This document shows positions 7,401 to 15,286 of a DNA stretch of 64,000 nucleotides, one piece after another. Under the pieces are notes generated by a model, which saw only the letters and a program-made list of their open reading frames with translations, did no database searches and was not told where the DNA came from. Both the position numbers and the translations under genes were made by a program. Each line of letters starts with the position of its first letter. The first letter of the stretch is position 1. Origin of the DNA: Chloroflexota bacterium (lineage in GTDB: Bacteria; Chloroflexota; Anaerolineae; UBA7937; B3-Chlor); assembly GCA_030613785.1 (NCBI GenBank), contig JAUWLF010000008.1, positions 1 through 64,000 of the forward strand, in the 5' to 3' direction.

Positions 7401-10163
7401 GGGCTCAACCCAGATCAGGACGTGGGCGCGGTTGTTGCCGTTGTCGGAATCGAAGATGTCGCTGTAGACCAGGGCGTCGTTCTCCAGCAGCTCCCACGCC
7501 AGGTCCGCATCCGTCATCACGAAGACCTCGATCCACCTATCCTCGCCAGGTGGGATGTTGCCCAGGTTGCAGGTGAGAGGAGCCGAAGGATCGCCAGGTA
7601 TGCCCGTGGTGCAGGAACCCGGCGCCCCCACGCCCTCCACCGTCACGCCTGCCGGCAGCAGGTCTTCCACGACCACGTTCTCCGCCAGGAGAGGCCCAGT
7701 GTTGGTGACCACAAGTCCGTATCTGAGCGGACAGCCGGCTCGCACGCCAAACAGATCCATCGTGTACTCGTCGTAGAGGTAGCAGTCCTCGATGTCCCAT
7801 GGGACGCCGTCGAACCACTCTTCTGGCGCTTCCTCCCACCACTTGTCGATGCCCAAATCCGCCGCGATGGGGTCGAGCACCAGGTTCGTGGCCGTGGCGA
7901 CGTTGTTATCCGGGTTGGGGTCGTACTCCATGTACACCACAGCCTCGTTGGTGATCTCCCCTGGCGGAGTGTCCGGCAACACGAGGGCCCAGATGTCGAA
8001 AGCCGCGGTGTCGCCGGGCATCATGTCGCCCAAATAGCACTCCAGCACGTCAGGGTCCTCGCTGAACAGGGTGCAGCTATCGTTGTCGATCTCGTAGTTT
8101 AGCCCGATGGGCAGGGTGTCGGTGACCATGACGTCTGGGGCCACGGTCGGACCGTTGTTGGTCACCTCGATGTGGTAGACCTTCTGCTCACCGGGGTAGA
8201 TCTTCATCGGCTCGCTGGTCTTGTCGATGGAGAGATCCGCCTCGATGTACAGCTCCTCAGGGCACCAGCCGAAGTACTCGTCCTCTCCAATGAATATCGG
8301 GGAGTTCTCGAAGACGGCCGCGACGTAGGAGTCGGCGAACCACCCAGGCATGTAGAAGGGGTCGTCCACGCCGAAGGCGTCGCTCACTCCACTGAACGGG
8401 TCATCGTCGGGGATGATATTGCACACCTCCAGCATGTCTTCGGTGTACAGCAGGTCGTAGTTGTATTGTCCGGTGAGATGCACCATGACCACGCCGTTGG
8501 GCGGGATCTCGTCCACGTAGCAGTGCACGCCGCGGTAGTCCTCCCACCACGGCCAGGGCAGGTAATCGTGGTAGGTGCAGGTGCCGGTCCCTTGCTCGAT
8601 CCAGTAGTCTTCATAGTCCACGGTTGGGGGCAGCAGGTCCACGAAGTGGAGCATGTCGACTGTGGATGGCCCGAGGTTTCTGATTCTGATCTCGTACTCC
8701 ACGTCATCGCCCGGCCCGGCCAGAGCGGGGAAGCCCCACTTGGTGATGGCCAGCTCGGAGTAGGTGTAGACATCGACAATCACGTGGTCGCGGTTGTCGC
8801 TGTTGTCGGGGTCGAAGATGTCGCTGTAGACCCAGGCGTCGTTCTCCAGCAGGCGGTAATCAGAGGGGAGTTCCGGATCGACGTAGTCAGGGTCGATCTG
8901 CACTTCGATGTTTATGTAGCGCCATTGACCAGGCGGTATGTTGCCCAGGTTGCAGGTCAGGGGAGCCAAAGGATCGCCAGGTATGCCGGTGGTGCACGAG
9001 CCGTCTCCCCAGACGTCGACCACCGTTACTCCCGCGGGCAGCAGATCCTCGACCACGACGTTCTCCGCGGTGCTGGGGCCGTCATTGTACACTTCGAGCT
9101 CAAACTCGGCCATCCCTCCAGCCACGCAGCCGCCGTCTTCGTTGAAGCCGTCGAAGCCGTCGGCCCAGCACTCGTCGAGGTACTTGCCGACGGACAGGTC
9201 CGCCACGTCGGTGACGTAGATGAAGTCCTGGGCCAGGTTGTTGGATAGGTCAGGGTCGGCTGTGGGCATGCCCGGCCCTTCCGGCCCATCCGGATCGCCG
9301 CTGAAGACGTTGACCAGGTTGTTCACGTCCTGGGTCTCCTCCGCCCGAAGCACGAGCTGAATGACCCACCGTCCCGCGTTCCATATGTCCTTGGGCTCAA
9401 GCGGCTCCAGCAGATCGAACTCGATGGTTAGACCGCCCTGGGGACTCGGCTCGTAGTATGGACCAGCGTCGTCGCGAATCGGGTCCAGGATAGTCTCGAC
9501 CACAGTGAAGGTACCGCTCGACAGGATCTCATCGCGGATGCTGACGTTGCGCGCGTAGGACGGGCCGAGGTTCTCCACGAAGATGGTGTAGGTGAATAAC
9601 TCCCCCGCCTCCACGTGGGTGTCCGGCTTGCTCATCTTGACCACCAAGAGGTCAGCCAGATCCTCGATGAAGGTGCCCTCCGCGGCGAAAGTAAGCGGTC
9701 CTCCGGGGCCTTCCTCAAAATCGTAGTAGGTCAGCCAGGCCACGTTGTTGGCCACCACCGTCCCCGTGTCCAGGGCCGCCACCGCATCGGGGGCCACCCG
9801 GGTCTTGATCTGGAAAGAGCGGGGTTCGTAGGGGGACGCCCAGAGCGCGCAGCCGAGTTCGTTGCCCACCAGCTGGCACCCCTCGGTAAATGTGTATGTC
9901 CCCCCGGGTACGGGGATGGGCTGCAGGGTGTCGCTGATGTAGGTCACCTCGGGCGGCAGCGTATCCGTGATCCACCACATGCCATCCTCCGGTGGCGTGA
10001 TGAAGATCTCGTAGAACAACTCCTCACCGGCGTAGACCGGGTCTGGGGAATCGCTCTTTGCGATGAACACAGGTTCCTGGGCCAGCGCCGCACTCGCCAC
10101 GATGAGGAGCACCGGCACCAGGAGTGCTGCTGTCAGTACTGCTACCTTCTTTTGAGAAATCAC
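4455..10163 (-). CDS. Giant secreted DUF11-repeat surface protein with an internal propeller-like insertion
   Basis: 1902 residues, starting at a GTG with AAGGAGG just upstream. A Sec signal peptide (Lys-rich start, long hydrophobic core, ALA-Q cleavage site near residue 29) is followed by about eleven DUF11-type beta-sandwich repeats, each opening with a phrase such as ADLSIDKTSEP and containing NxGPSxAxNVVVxDxLPxGV. Between roughly residues 1104 and 1374 one repeat is interrupted by a segment of short strands with LYELDPATG, YLVTVDPDTG and LLYGGLTWDSDL, typical of beta-propeller blades. The protein is very acidic. It ends in YDPLVMKEYGG, resembling the short tails found on many Chloroflexota secreted proteins. 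No membrane anchor or sortase motif is seen. A cell-surface or matrix role is inferred. Confidence 0.85.
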   Translation of the reverse strand: MISQKKVAVLTAALLVPVLLIVASAALAQEPVFIAKSDSPDPVYAGEELFYEIFITPPEDGMWWITDTLPPEVTYISDTLQPIPVPGGTYTFTEGCQLVGNELGCALWASPYEPRSFQIKTRVAPDAVAALDTGTVVANNVAWLTYYDFEEGPGGPLTFAAEGTFIEDLADLLVVKMSKPDTHVEAGELFTYTIFVENLGPSYARNVSIRDEILSSGTFTVVETILDPIRDDAGPYYEPSPQGGLTIEFDLLEPLEPKDIWNAGRWVIQLVLRAEETQDVNNLVNVFSGDPDGPEGPGMPTADPDLSNNLAQDFIYVTDVADLSVGKYLDECWADGFDGFNEDGGCVAGGMAEFELEVYNDGPSTAENVVVEDLLPAGVTVVDVWGDGSCTTGIPGDPLAPLTCNLGNIPPGQWRYINIEVQIDPDYVDPELPSDYRLLENDAWVYSDIFDPDNSDNRDHVIVDVYTYSELAITKWGFPALAGPGDDVEYEIRIRNLGPSTVDMLHFVDLLPPTVDYEDYWIEQGTGTCTYHDYLPWPWWEDYRGVHCYVDEIPPNGVVMVHLTGQYNYDLLYTEDMLEVCNIIPDDDPFSGVSDAFGVDDPFYMPGWFADSYVAAVFENSPIFIGEDEYFGWCPEELYIEADLSIDKTSEPMKIYPGEQKVYHIEVTNNGPTVAPDVMVTDTLPIGLNYEIDNDSCTLFSEDPDVLECYLGDMMPGDTAAFDIWALVLPDTPPGEITNEAVVYMEYDPNPDNNVATATNLVLDPIAADLGIDKWWEEAPEEWFDGVPWDIEDCYLYDEYTMDLFGVRAGCPLRYGLVVTNTGPLLAENVVVEDLLPAGVTVEGVGAPGSCTTGIPGDPSAPLTCNLGNIPPGEDRWIEVFVMTDADLAWELLENDALVYSDIFDSDNGNNRAHVLIWVEPFSYLDLVKGGPEEIMAGEEIHYHIDINNMGPSTAHDVYLEDELPWGVSLLDAQVMIGDGSCAPDTTLCSLGDMEPWDYRSVRVRGYVEPWLEEGTLITNTVRAWAHSPFNSPDGPISDTLETLVHSAADLSIRKTSDPYKVYAGEQKRYDIEVTNHGPGVAFNVVVSDTLPPGVEFEIATTDCEIMYTESLSPTMLGATPPDEGGDTLFSVDLGTGAGSYIGPTPEWLAAEIEYDNLSGRLFASMGFRPWFWDWYYNDGFEPPRLYELDPATGASLGYVHLDEPCALPGLEFVGDTLYGACSEVMPWFGGGEPYLVTVDPDTGHVSYVGETDLDDRLIHGMAYDESSETMYGITAWPWDGPNELVTIDLDDGEAHHVCDIWDADDEGYEYDLRSIEFGPDGLLYGGLTWDSDLVVIDPTPTENNGQYCNMYHVGDTGFSVTGLTLADLRTPIGTACHLGDIPPGETREFSIFVRVKPDTLGYINNEVDVWSETEDPNPGNNFDSELNLVLGKADLKVTKFGKPDGEVRAGEVLEYWVIVDNLGPGFAHDVVLYDIIASDGEFELWWEEYDNGPDGGEFDCWVDGCYDDDGYYECYEDAYLTCRLNDPLPVMSPESPGRWLLKVWVEAWEEQSINNVAHVVSSDFDPDPSNNQATVEHDITAVADLELSKEAWGEVLVGCEGETEMWEDEVAAGGELTYVLEIYNSGPSTAENVVVEDWGISPFLDIVDVECDKGGEDEYCSCNTSELGELGDENRRLVCYLGTLDNDDEDHIIITARVPSDVPEGTRLVNDARVYGDVFDDDNSDDLVTNWTTVSTWADLEVVKTQDPEIALPTWEMTYTITVANLGLSDVQGVIISDTTPLPLQNVTWTCCASDEGECDVPCEPPTCPVEPCPWPEIGLYAMADIPAGEWVIYTVSGTLDFWSCGPFTNTVEVVAPESLVHPLEDIDPCDENNVSYVVNDPFCHYDPLVMKEYGGPDSTP
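7430..7690 (-). repeat. Intragenic DNA repeat, copy 1 (DUF11 gene)
   Basis: This stretch is nearly identical at DNA level to 8795-9068 within the same gene. Shared runs include GAAGATGTCGCTGTAGAC and GGATCGCCAGGTATGCC. Both copies encode the phrase pair NVVVEDLLPAGVTV and SCTTGIPGDP. Confidence 0.7.
8795..9068 (-). repeat. Intragenic DNA repeat, copy 2 (DUF11 gene)
   Basis: Partner of 7430-7690. The level of nucleotide identity is much higher than between the other DUF11 repeats of this gene, pointing to recent internal duplication or gene conversion. Confidence 0.7.
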
Positions 10164-10493
10164 TTCTCCCTCCTTGTTGCATGTTGAAATGCATTTCGTT
10201 TGTGCCTGGTTGTGAGGTGTGTTGCTGACTGAGTGGTGCGAATGGCTTGCGGCCCCTCACCTCGCGCGGAGAGGACGCAGGGCCAAGATGCTGCCTCCGG
10301 AGCGGAGGGTTCTATCTTGTAACGGCGGTCGCTGAGCAGGAAATGATGGGGTTGGGATGGGGCGCGGCCACACGTTGGACGCGACTGGACAAGAGAGGTG
10401 CGCGCGGCCACCCTCGGCATCGAAGCAGGGATCTCGGGCTTGTACAGGCTCGCCGTAGACGCCATAACCCTCACTGTAGGTTAGACAATGGGC

Positions 10494-10508
10494 TGACAAC
10501 AACTGTCA
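10494..10508. promoter_or_regulatory. Inverted repeat TGACA-5-TGTCA downstream of the DUF11 promoter
   Basis: A 5-bp inverted repeat with a 5-nt centre sits about 15-25 nt inside the predicted transcript of the giant gene. It could be an operator or be chance; nothing else supports it. Confidence 0.25.
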
Positions 10509-10527
10509 AATCCAGACAATCTCAGCA

Positions 10528-10556
10528 ATTATACTATACTGGCTCAGACTTGTCAA
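10528..10556 (-). promoter_or_regulatory. Full-consensus sigma-70 promoter for the DUF11 gene
   Basis: On the minus strand TTGACA (10556-10551), a 17-bp spacer and TATAAT (10533-10528) match the consensus at all twelve positions. The predicted start near 10521 leaves a leader of about 358 nt before the GTG at 10163. Confidence 0.8.
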
Positions 10557-10614
10557 GTATGAGAAGCGGGCGAGGCAGCAAGCCTCGCCAGCGGTGAGAA
10601 GCGACGACCCAGGG

Positions 10615-10911
10615 TCAGCCTTCAGGGGCGAACCGTACGCTGCTTTCTACCCCACGTTCTTGCTTAACGTAGGAGAGGTCTAGAAGGTACGGGCTGGCGG
10701 CGATATTCATGATGCCGGCGTCCGCGATACCGGCGATTCTCACGTTGTAGCACCCGCACTGATCTCCGAGGTCAGCGAACCACGCCCGCTGGTTATGGAC
10801 CATGTTCCCGACGAGTTCGTACATTGATTGACAGCGCCTGCGAACGATGCTATACTCGTCAGATGCGGCCCACACGTCGCTGTTGATATGTACTGCAAAG
10901 GAGGTACTCAA
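10615..10911 (-). CDS. Doubtful small ORF in the 10.2-10.9 kb intergenic region
   Basis: A 98-codon frame (start TTG; an internal ATG begins MYELVGN). Third positions are GC-rich like real genes here, but no family is recognised, no ribosome-binding site is evident, and its 5' end overlaps the opposing promoter at 10828-10856. Apart from this frame and the two promoters, the 750-nt gap shows nothing. Confidence 0.2.
   Translation of the reverse strand: MSTSFAVHINSDVWAASDEYSIVRRRCQSMYELVGNMVHNQRAWFADLGDQCGCYNVRIAGIADAGIMNIAASPYLLDLSYVKQERGVESSVRFAPEG
10828..10856 (+). promoter_or_regulatory. Strong sigma-70 promoter for the ASKHA gene
   Basis: TTGACA (10828-10833), 17-bp spacer, TATACT (10851-10856). 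Transcription would start near 10863, about 50 nt before the coding region. Confidence 0.75.
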
Positions 10912-10922
10912 CCATCTACAAT

Positions 10923-12839
10923 GTGACCTTTGAGCCTGGTGGCGAGACGATCGAAGTCCCCGACGGAACTCTGATAAGCCAGGCGGCTGAGGAAGCCGGT
11001 ATTGAACTGAACCTGCCCTGTGGCGGCCAGGGACGCTGTGGCCGCTGTGCAGTGGTAGTTGAACAGGGCCAAGTCCTGCGGCGTTCCACGTCTCGCCTCT
11101 CCCCCGAGGCGTTGGAGGAAGGATACGCCCTGGCCTGCCAAACCGTGATCGAGAGCGATGTCATCGTCACGGTACCTCCTCAAGAGAAGATAGAGCGCCG
11201 TCTGCCAACAGCGCAGAGGGTGGCCAAGATCACCGTACCCTTCGCCTACGACTGGTCGCGAGATCAACCAATCCAGAAGTACTTCGTGGCCATCAAGCCC
11301 CCCAGCCTGGACGACAACACCGATGATGTGGCCCGTCTGAAGCGCGATCTACAGGGACAACACGGGATAGACGTGCAGCATCTTATCATGGACCTGCCGG
11401 TGCTGCGCAAGGTAGCCGGCGTTCTGCGCGACTCTGAATGGCGCGTCACAGCGGTGCTGGAGATGGACACCTGGCTGTCCCCAGATGGACCGCCGCGTCT
11501 GGTCGATCTGCTCCCCGGCGACATGACGTCTTCCTGCTGGGGCGTGGCCGTGGACATCGGCACCACCAGCAACGTGGTGTATCTGGTGGACCTGCTGACC
11601 GGGGAGGTAGTGGACACGGCCTCTGACTACAACGGCCAGATAGCGCGTGGAGAGGACGTAATCTCGCGCATCATCTACGCCACCAAGAACGATGGTTTGC
11701 ACGAACTGCAAGATCTGGTGGTAGGGACCATCAACCGGTTATTGGCGAGGTTGGCCGAGCGAAACAACCTGGCCAGTACGGACATCTACAAGATGACCGT
11801 TGCCGGCAACAGCACCATGATCCATCTGTTCCTGGGTCTACCCCCTGAATCCATCCGCCTGGAGCCCTACATCACCACCACGAATCAACCTCCCCCCGCG
11901 AAGGCCGAGCAGCTTGGCCTGGACATCAACCCACAAGCCACGGTGGATTGTTTGCCAGGAGTTGGGAGCTATGTGGGGGCAGACATCACATCGGGGGTAT
12001 CGAGTTCCGGGATTTGTGTGGCGAAGGAACTGAGTCTGTTCATAGACATCGGCACCAATGGGGAGATAGTTCTAGGTGACTGCGACTGGCTTATCGCCTG
12101 TGCCTGTTCCGCGGGCCCGGCCTTCGAAGGGGCTGGAGTGCGAGATGGCATGCGCGCCACGGCTGGGGCCATGGAGGAGGTGTGGATAGACCAGGGGACT
12201 TTGGAGACCAGCTATCGAGTCATCGGCGACGAGCAGCCGAGAGGCATATGCGGTTCGGGCCTGATCTCGTTGCTGGCGGAGATGTTCATCACTGGGGTCG
12301 TGGACAAGGCCGGCAACCTCAATCTTGGGCTGGACACGCCTCGGTTGAGGGCAGGGGATCACGGACCCGAATACGTGGTGGCCTGGTCTCAGGAGGCGGC
12401 CACAGGACGGGATATCGTCATCAACAAGGTGGATATTGACAGCCTGTTGCGAGCCAAGGCGGCAGTGTATGCAGGTTTCTCTGTTCTGGCGCGCAACGTC
12501 GGTCTGGACCTGGACTCTGTGGCACGGGTCCTGATCGCAGGCGCCTTCGGCCAGTACTTGGATGTGGAGACCGCTGTCCAGATAGGCTTGCTGCCTGATC
12601 TGCCCCGGGACAAATTCAGGTTCCTGGGCAACACCTCCATCCTGGGCGCGTACTGGGGGCTCTTGAGCCGCGAGAGGCGACAGCAAGTGAACGAGGTGGC
12701 TCAGCGAATGACCTATCTCGAGCTCAGTGCGGACAACTCCTTCCACGATGAGTGGGTGTCCGCCCTGTTCTTGCCTCATACCCACATCACTGATTTTCCC
12801 TCGGTGATGGAGTTGTTGAAGAACAGAGCCGATTCCTAG
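10923..12839 (+). CDS. ASKHA-domain protein with N-terminal 2Fe-2S ferredoxin (corrinoid activator, RACE/RamA-like)
   Basis: 638 residues from the GTG at 10923. The first 90 residues are a plant-type ferredoxin with C33, C39, C42 and C72. The remainder is the DUF4445/ASKHA ATPase region, with VAVDIGTTSNVVYLVD and LFIDIGTNGEIVLGD as phosphate-binding motifs and AGAFGQYLD near the end. Relatives reductively reactivate Co(II) corrinoid methyl-transfer proteins using ATP and a low-potential electron donor. An ideal AAAGGAGG (10897-10904) lies 9 nt before an in-frame ATC at 10914, whose translation (IYNVTF) matches the family N-terminus better than the GTG; initiation may occur there. No corrinoid protein is encoded nearby. 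Confidence 0.85.
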   Translation: MTFEPGGETIEVPDGTLISQAAEEAGIELNLPCGGQGRCGRCAVVVEQGQVLRRSTSRLSPEALEEGYALACQTVIESDVIVTVPPQEKIERRLPTAQRVAKITVPFAYDWSRDQPIQKYFVAIKPPSLDDNTDDVARLKRDLQGQHGIDVQHLIMDLPVLRKVAGVLRDSEWRVTAVLEMDTWLSPDGPPRLVDLLPGDMTSSCWGVAVDIGTTSNVVYLVDLLTGEVVDTASDYNGQIARGEDVISRIIYATKNDGLHELQDLVVGTINRLLARLAERNNLASTDIYKMTVAGNSTMIHLFLGLPPESIRLEPYITTTNQPPPAKAEQLGLDINPQATVDCLPGVGSYVGADITSGVSSSGICVAKELSLFIDIGTNGEIVLGDCDWLIACACSAGPAFEGAGVRDGMRATAGAMEEVWIDQGTLETSYRVIGDEQPRGICGSGLISLLAEMFITGVVDKAGNLNLGLDTPRLRAGDHGPEYVVAWSQEAATGRDIVINKVDIDSLLRAKAAVYAGFSVLARNVGLDLDSVARVLIAGAFGQYLDVETAVQIGLLPDLPRDKFRFLGNTSILGAYWGLLSRERRQQVNEVAQRMTYLELSADNSFHDEWVSALFLPHTHITDFPSVMELLKNRADS

Positions 12840-12882
12840 GGCTCTGTCTGTACTGCTCACAGCAATTAGCGAGGAGATGGTT

Positions 12883-14220
12883 ATGCTCACTCGAGAGGAA
12901 CTGCTGGCGAAGGCGGAGAAACCCTCAAAGGACGCCATGAGGCTTCATCCCTTCTACAAGGGAAAGATCGAGATCGTGTCCAAGTGTGTGATTCGCGATT
13001 TCGATGATTTCGCCATCTGGTACAGCCCCGGCGTGGCGGCACCCTGCCGCGCTATCGCCGACGACAGGGAGTTGGTCTACGAGTACACCAACAAATGGAA
13101 CACGATCGCGGTGGTCAGCGACGGTACCAGAGTTCTTGGTCTGGGGGACATAGGTCCCGAGGCCGCAATGCCCGTGATGGAAGGCAAAGCTCTGCTCTTC
13201 AAGTACCTGGGAGGCGTCGATGCCGTGCCCATTTGCCTGGATACCAAGGATGCCGACGAGCTCATCGCCACCGTCAAACTGCTACAGCCTTCCTTCGGGG
13301 GGATCAATCTAGAGGACCTCTCGCAGCCAAAGTGTTTTCGCATCTTGGACACCCTGCGCAAGGAAATGGAGATCCCAGTGTGGCATGATGACCAGCAGGG
13401 CACAGCGGCTGTGACCCTCGCCGGACTGATCAACGCCCTTGAGCTGGTGGGGAAGTCCTTGTCGGAAGCCAAGATCGCCATGGTCGGGGCTGGGGCATCC
13501 AACATCTGTATCGCGCGCGTTCTCATCGCGGCCGGGGTGACTCCGGGCAACATCATCATGTGTGACAGCAAGGGCACTCTCCATCCGGGTAGGAGCGATC
13601 TGAAGGACAGATACCAAGAGAAATGGGAGATGTGCCAGAAGACGAACAAGAATGACGTTCAAGGCGGCTCCGCCGAGGCGATGAAGGGCGCCGACGCTTT
13701 GATCGCGCTCTCCACACCCGGGCCGGACACTATCAAGGGGGAATGGGTAGCAGGTATGGCCAAGGATGCCATCGTTTTCGCCTGTGCCAACCCCGTACCC
13801 GAGATCTGGCCGTGGGATGCTAAGGAGGCGGGCGCTCGATTGGTGGCCACCGGGCGCTCCGACTTCCCAAACCAGGTGAACAACTCGCTCGGCTTTCCAG
13901 GCATCTTTCGCGGTACCCTTGATGTGAGAGCCAAGACCATCACCGACGAGATGTGTATTGCGGCGGCCTACGAGCTGGCGAAGACAGCTCAGGATCGAGG
14001 CCTTCACGACGAGTACATCATCCCCACCATGGATGACCGGGAGGTCTTTCCCAGGGAGGCGGTCGCTGTGGGCCTCAAGGCCATCGAGCAGGGGGTAGCC
14101 CGTCTAGAGCTGAGCCGCGATCAGCTCTATCAACGCGCCTCTCAGATAATCGGGCGTGCCAAGGGAGAGATCCAACTTCTGATGGACGAAGGGATCATCC
14201 CGCCTGCGCCCGAGGAGTAA
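12883..14220 (+). CDS. NAD(P)-dependent malic enzyme
   Basis: About 445 residues, the size of the short bacterial malic enzyme. It converts malate to pyruvate and CO2 with reduction of NAD(P). Seen motifs: YSPGVAAPCRAI, GLGDIGPEAAMPVMEGKA with the catalytic lysine, the metal-binding NLEDL and WHDDQQGTA, and the dinucleotide motif VGAGASNICIA. GAGGAG at 12871-12876 touches the first ATG (12877) but stands 6 nt before the second (12883), which is therefore preferred. It follows the ASKHA gene by about 40 nt in the same direction and may be cotranscribed. Cytoplasmic; it would supply pyruvate and reductant. Confidence 0.9.
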   Translation: MLTREELLAKAEKPSKDAMRLHPFYKGKIEIVSKCVIRDFDDFAIWYSPGVAAPCRAIADDRELVYEYTNKWNTIAVVSDGTRVLGLGDIGPEAAMPVMEGKALLFKYLGGVDAVPICLDTKDADELIATVKLLQPSFGGINLEDLSQPKCFRILDTLRKEMEIPVWHDDQQGTAAVTLAGLINALELVGKSLSEAKIAMVGAGASNICIARVLIAAGVTPGNIIMCDSKGTLHPGRSDLKDRYQEKWEMCQKTNKNDVQGGSAEAMKGADALIALSTPGPDTIKGEWVAGMAKDAIVFACANPVPEIWPWDAKEAGARLVATGRSDFPNQVNNSLGFPGIFRGTLDVRAKTITDEMCIAAAYELAKTAQDRGLHDEYIIPTMDDREVFPREAVAVGLKAIEQGVARLELSRDQLYQRASQIIGRAKGEIQLLMDEGIIPPAPEE

Positions 14221-14253
14221 GCCCGCTTCTGTGGTTCCCCGCTGCTCTTGTGC

Positions 14254-14282
14254 TTGAAAATTGTGGAATATCTTGGTATACT
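14254..14282 (+). promoter_or_regulatory. Orphan sigma-70 promoter downstream of the malic enzyme gene
   Basis: TTGAAA (14254-14259), 17-bp spacer, TATACT (14277-14282). No recognised gene follows within 270 nt; a separate promoter for the Rrf2 gene lies at 14558-14586. Confidence 0.5.
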
Positions 14283-14289
14283 TCATCGG

Positions 14290-14557
14290 AAAATGGCTCT
14301 GGCTGTGAAGGCGCAGGCTTTCTCCGAAGTGCAGCGCGATTTCGCTGCCCTGCCGGTGTGAAGGGCCGCGGCCAGGGATATCCCCTCGCGAAGCCCTTCT
14401 GAGCTGGAAGCGTGGTCGGAGGCGGACATGTCCACTACAGCCTCAGCCCAGTCTTGCGTCAGTTGTCTTGGCTGCCCCTGGCAAGTGAGCACATCGCTCT
14501 TCTTCGGGGGTCATCCAAGAGGACCATGCCAGAGTGATTCTCGCGATCAGTTGCACC
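14290..14557 (+). other. Possible short transcript or leader region without a recognised gene
   Basis: The stretch following the orphan promoter contains a 22-codon ORF (ATG at 14293, MALAVKAQAFSEVQRDF...) with a poor ribosome-binding site, then GAAGGGC (14360-14366) pairing with GCCCTTC (14393-14399) around a GGGATATCCCC core. A small RNA or leader peptide is possible but unproven; no known RNA family is recognised. Confidence 0.25.
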
Positions 14558-14586
14558 TTGTCATACCCCGACGTGAAACCAATAAT
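14558..14586 (+). promoter_or_regulatory. Promoter for the Rrf2 regulator
   Basis: TTGTCA (14558-14563), 17-bp spacer, AATAAT (14581-14586), about 75 nt upstream of the preferred start. Autoregulation is common for Rrf2 regulators but no operator was identified. Confidence 0.5.
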
Positions 14587-14666
14587 CCGGGCTAGAGGAA
14601 CCTGCTGAGGGATTCAGCATGGGGGAGGAACACCGGCCCGATGGACGGTCCGAGAGGAGGTGGAGG

Positions 14667-15104
14667 GTGACGCTATTGAGTAGAGGCGCCGACTATGCCA
14701 TCAGGGCTATGCTGGATGTGGCCAGCCAGCCCGAGGATGAGAGAACGGTGACCCAGCGAATCGCTATCCGTCAGGACATACCGGCGGCATTTCTCAGCAA
14801 GGTGGTCGCCCAGTTGACCCAAGCGGGGCTGTTGCGCACCCATCGCGGCGCAGCGGGGGGCGTGCTTCTCGGCAAGCCTGCCGAAGAGATCAGCCTTCGT
14901 CAGGTGGTCGAGGCCGTCCAAGGGCCTCTCGTGATCAACCTGTGCACGGGCCCCTATGATGGGTGTCCTCGCATTGCGACTTGTCCCGCCTCAAGCGTTT
15001 TCAACGAGGCGCAAGAGAGCTTGGATGCGGTGCTGGATGGCGCGTGCCTGGCGGATCTGGCCAAGGAGGCGGCAGGTCTGGCGGCCAGCGGGGAGAGGGG
15101 ATGA
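14667..15104 (+). CDS. Rrf2-family Fe-S transcriptional regulator
   Basis: 145 residues from a GTG at 14667, chosen because AGGAGG (14655-14660) sits 6 nt before it and the protein then opens with TLLSRGADYAIRAML as in the family; an upstream ATG at 14619 would add 16 unrelated residues. The winged-helix region (VTQRIAIRQDIPAAFLSKVVAQL...GLLRTHRG) is followed by C93, C100 and C106, the usual three-cysteine Fe-S ligand set. Such proteins sense iron-sulfur status, nitric oxide or redox state. The gene stands directly upstream of the Hdr cluster, whose many Fe-S subunits are natural targets; that link is inference. Confidence 0.85.
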   Translation: MTLLSRGADYAIRAMLDVASQPEDERTVTQRIAIRQDIPAAFLSKVVAQLTQAGLLRTHRGAAGGVLLGKPAEEISLRQVVEAVQGPLVINLCTGPYDGCPRIATCPASSVFNEAQESLDAVLDGACLADLAKEAAGLAASGERG

Positions 15105-15286
15105 GGCCCCGGACCCTGACAAGTGACGTGCACGGCGCGTAGCGGTGGTGTAGTATCAGCCGCTTCAACGTGGTGGCCTTGCGCGCCTGCCATGGTCCAG
15201 GCGAAGTCCGGCTGTAGCCCAGCCTGAGCAGCTTGCAGATCATCGGCCACGCTAGATGGGCCATCCCTCACCGGGACGGGATTATT

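Noticed and set aside
4506-9248. Long plus-strand frames opposite the DUF11 gene (for example 5430-6392, 7296-8102, 8172-9248)
   Set aside because: They are antisense to a repeat-rich, high-GC gene with strong domain evidence; their amino-acid content is low complexity (V, G, D-rich) with no family, and they repeat because the gene repeats.
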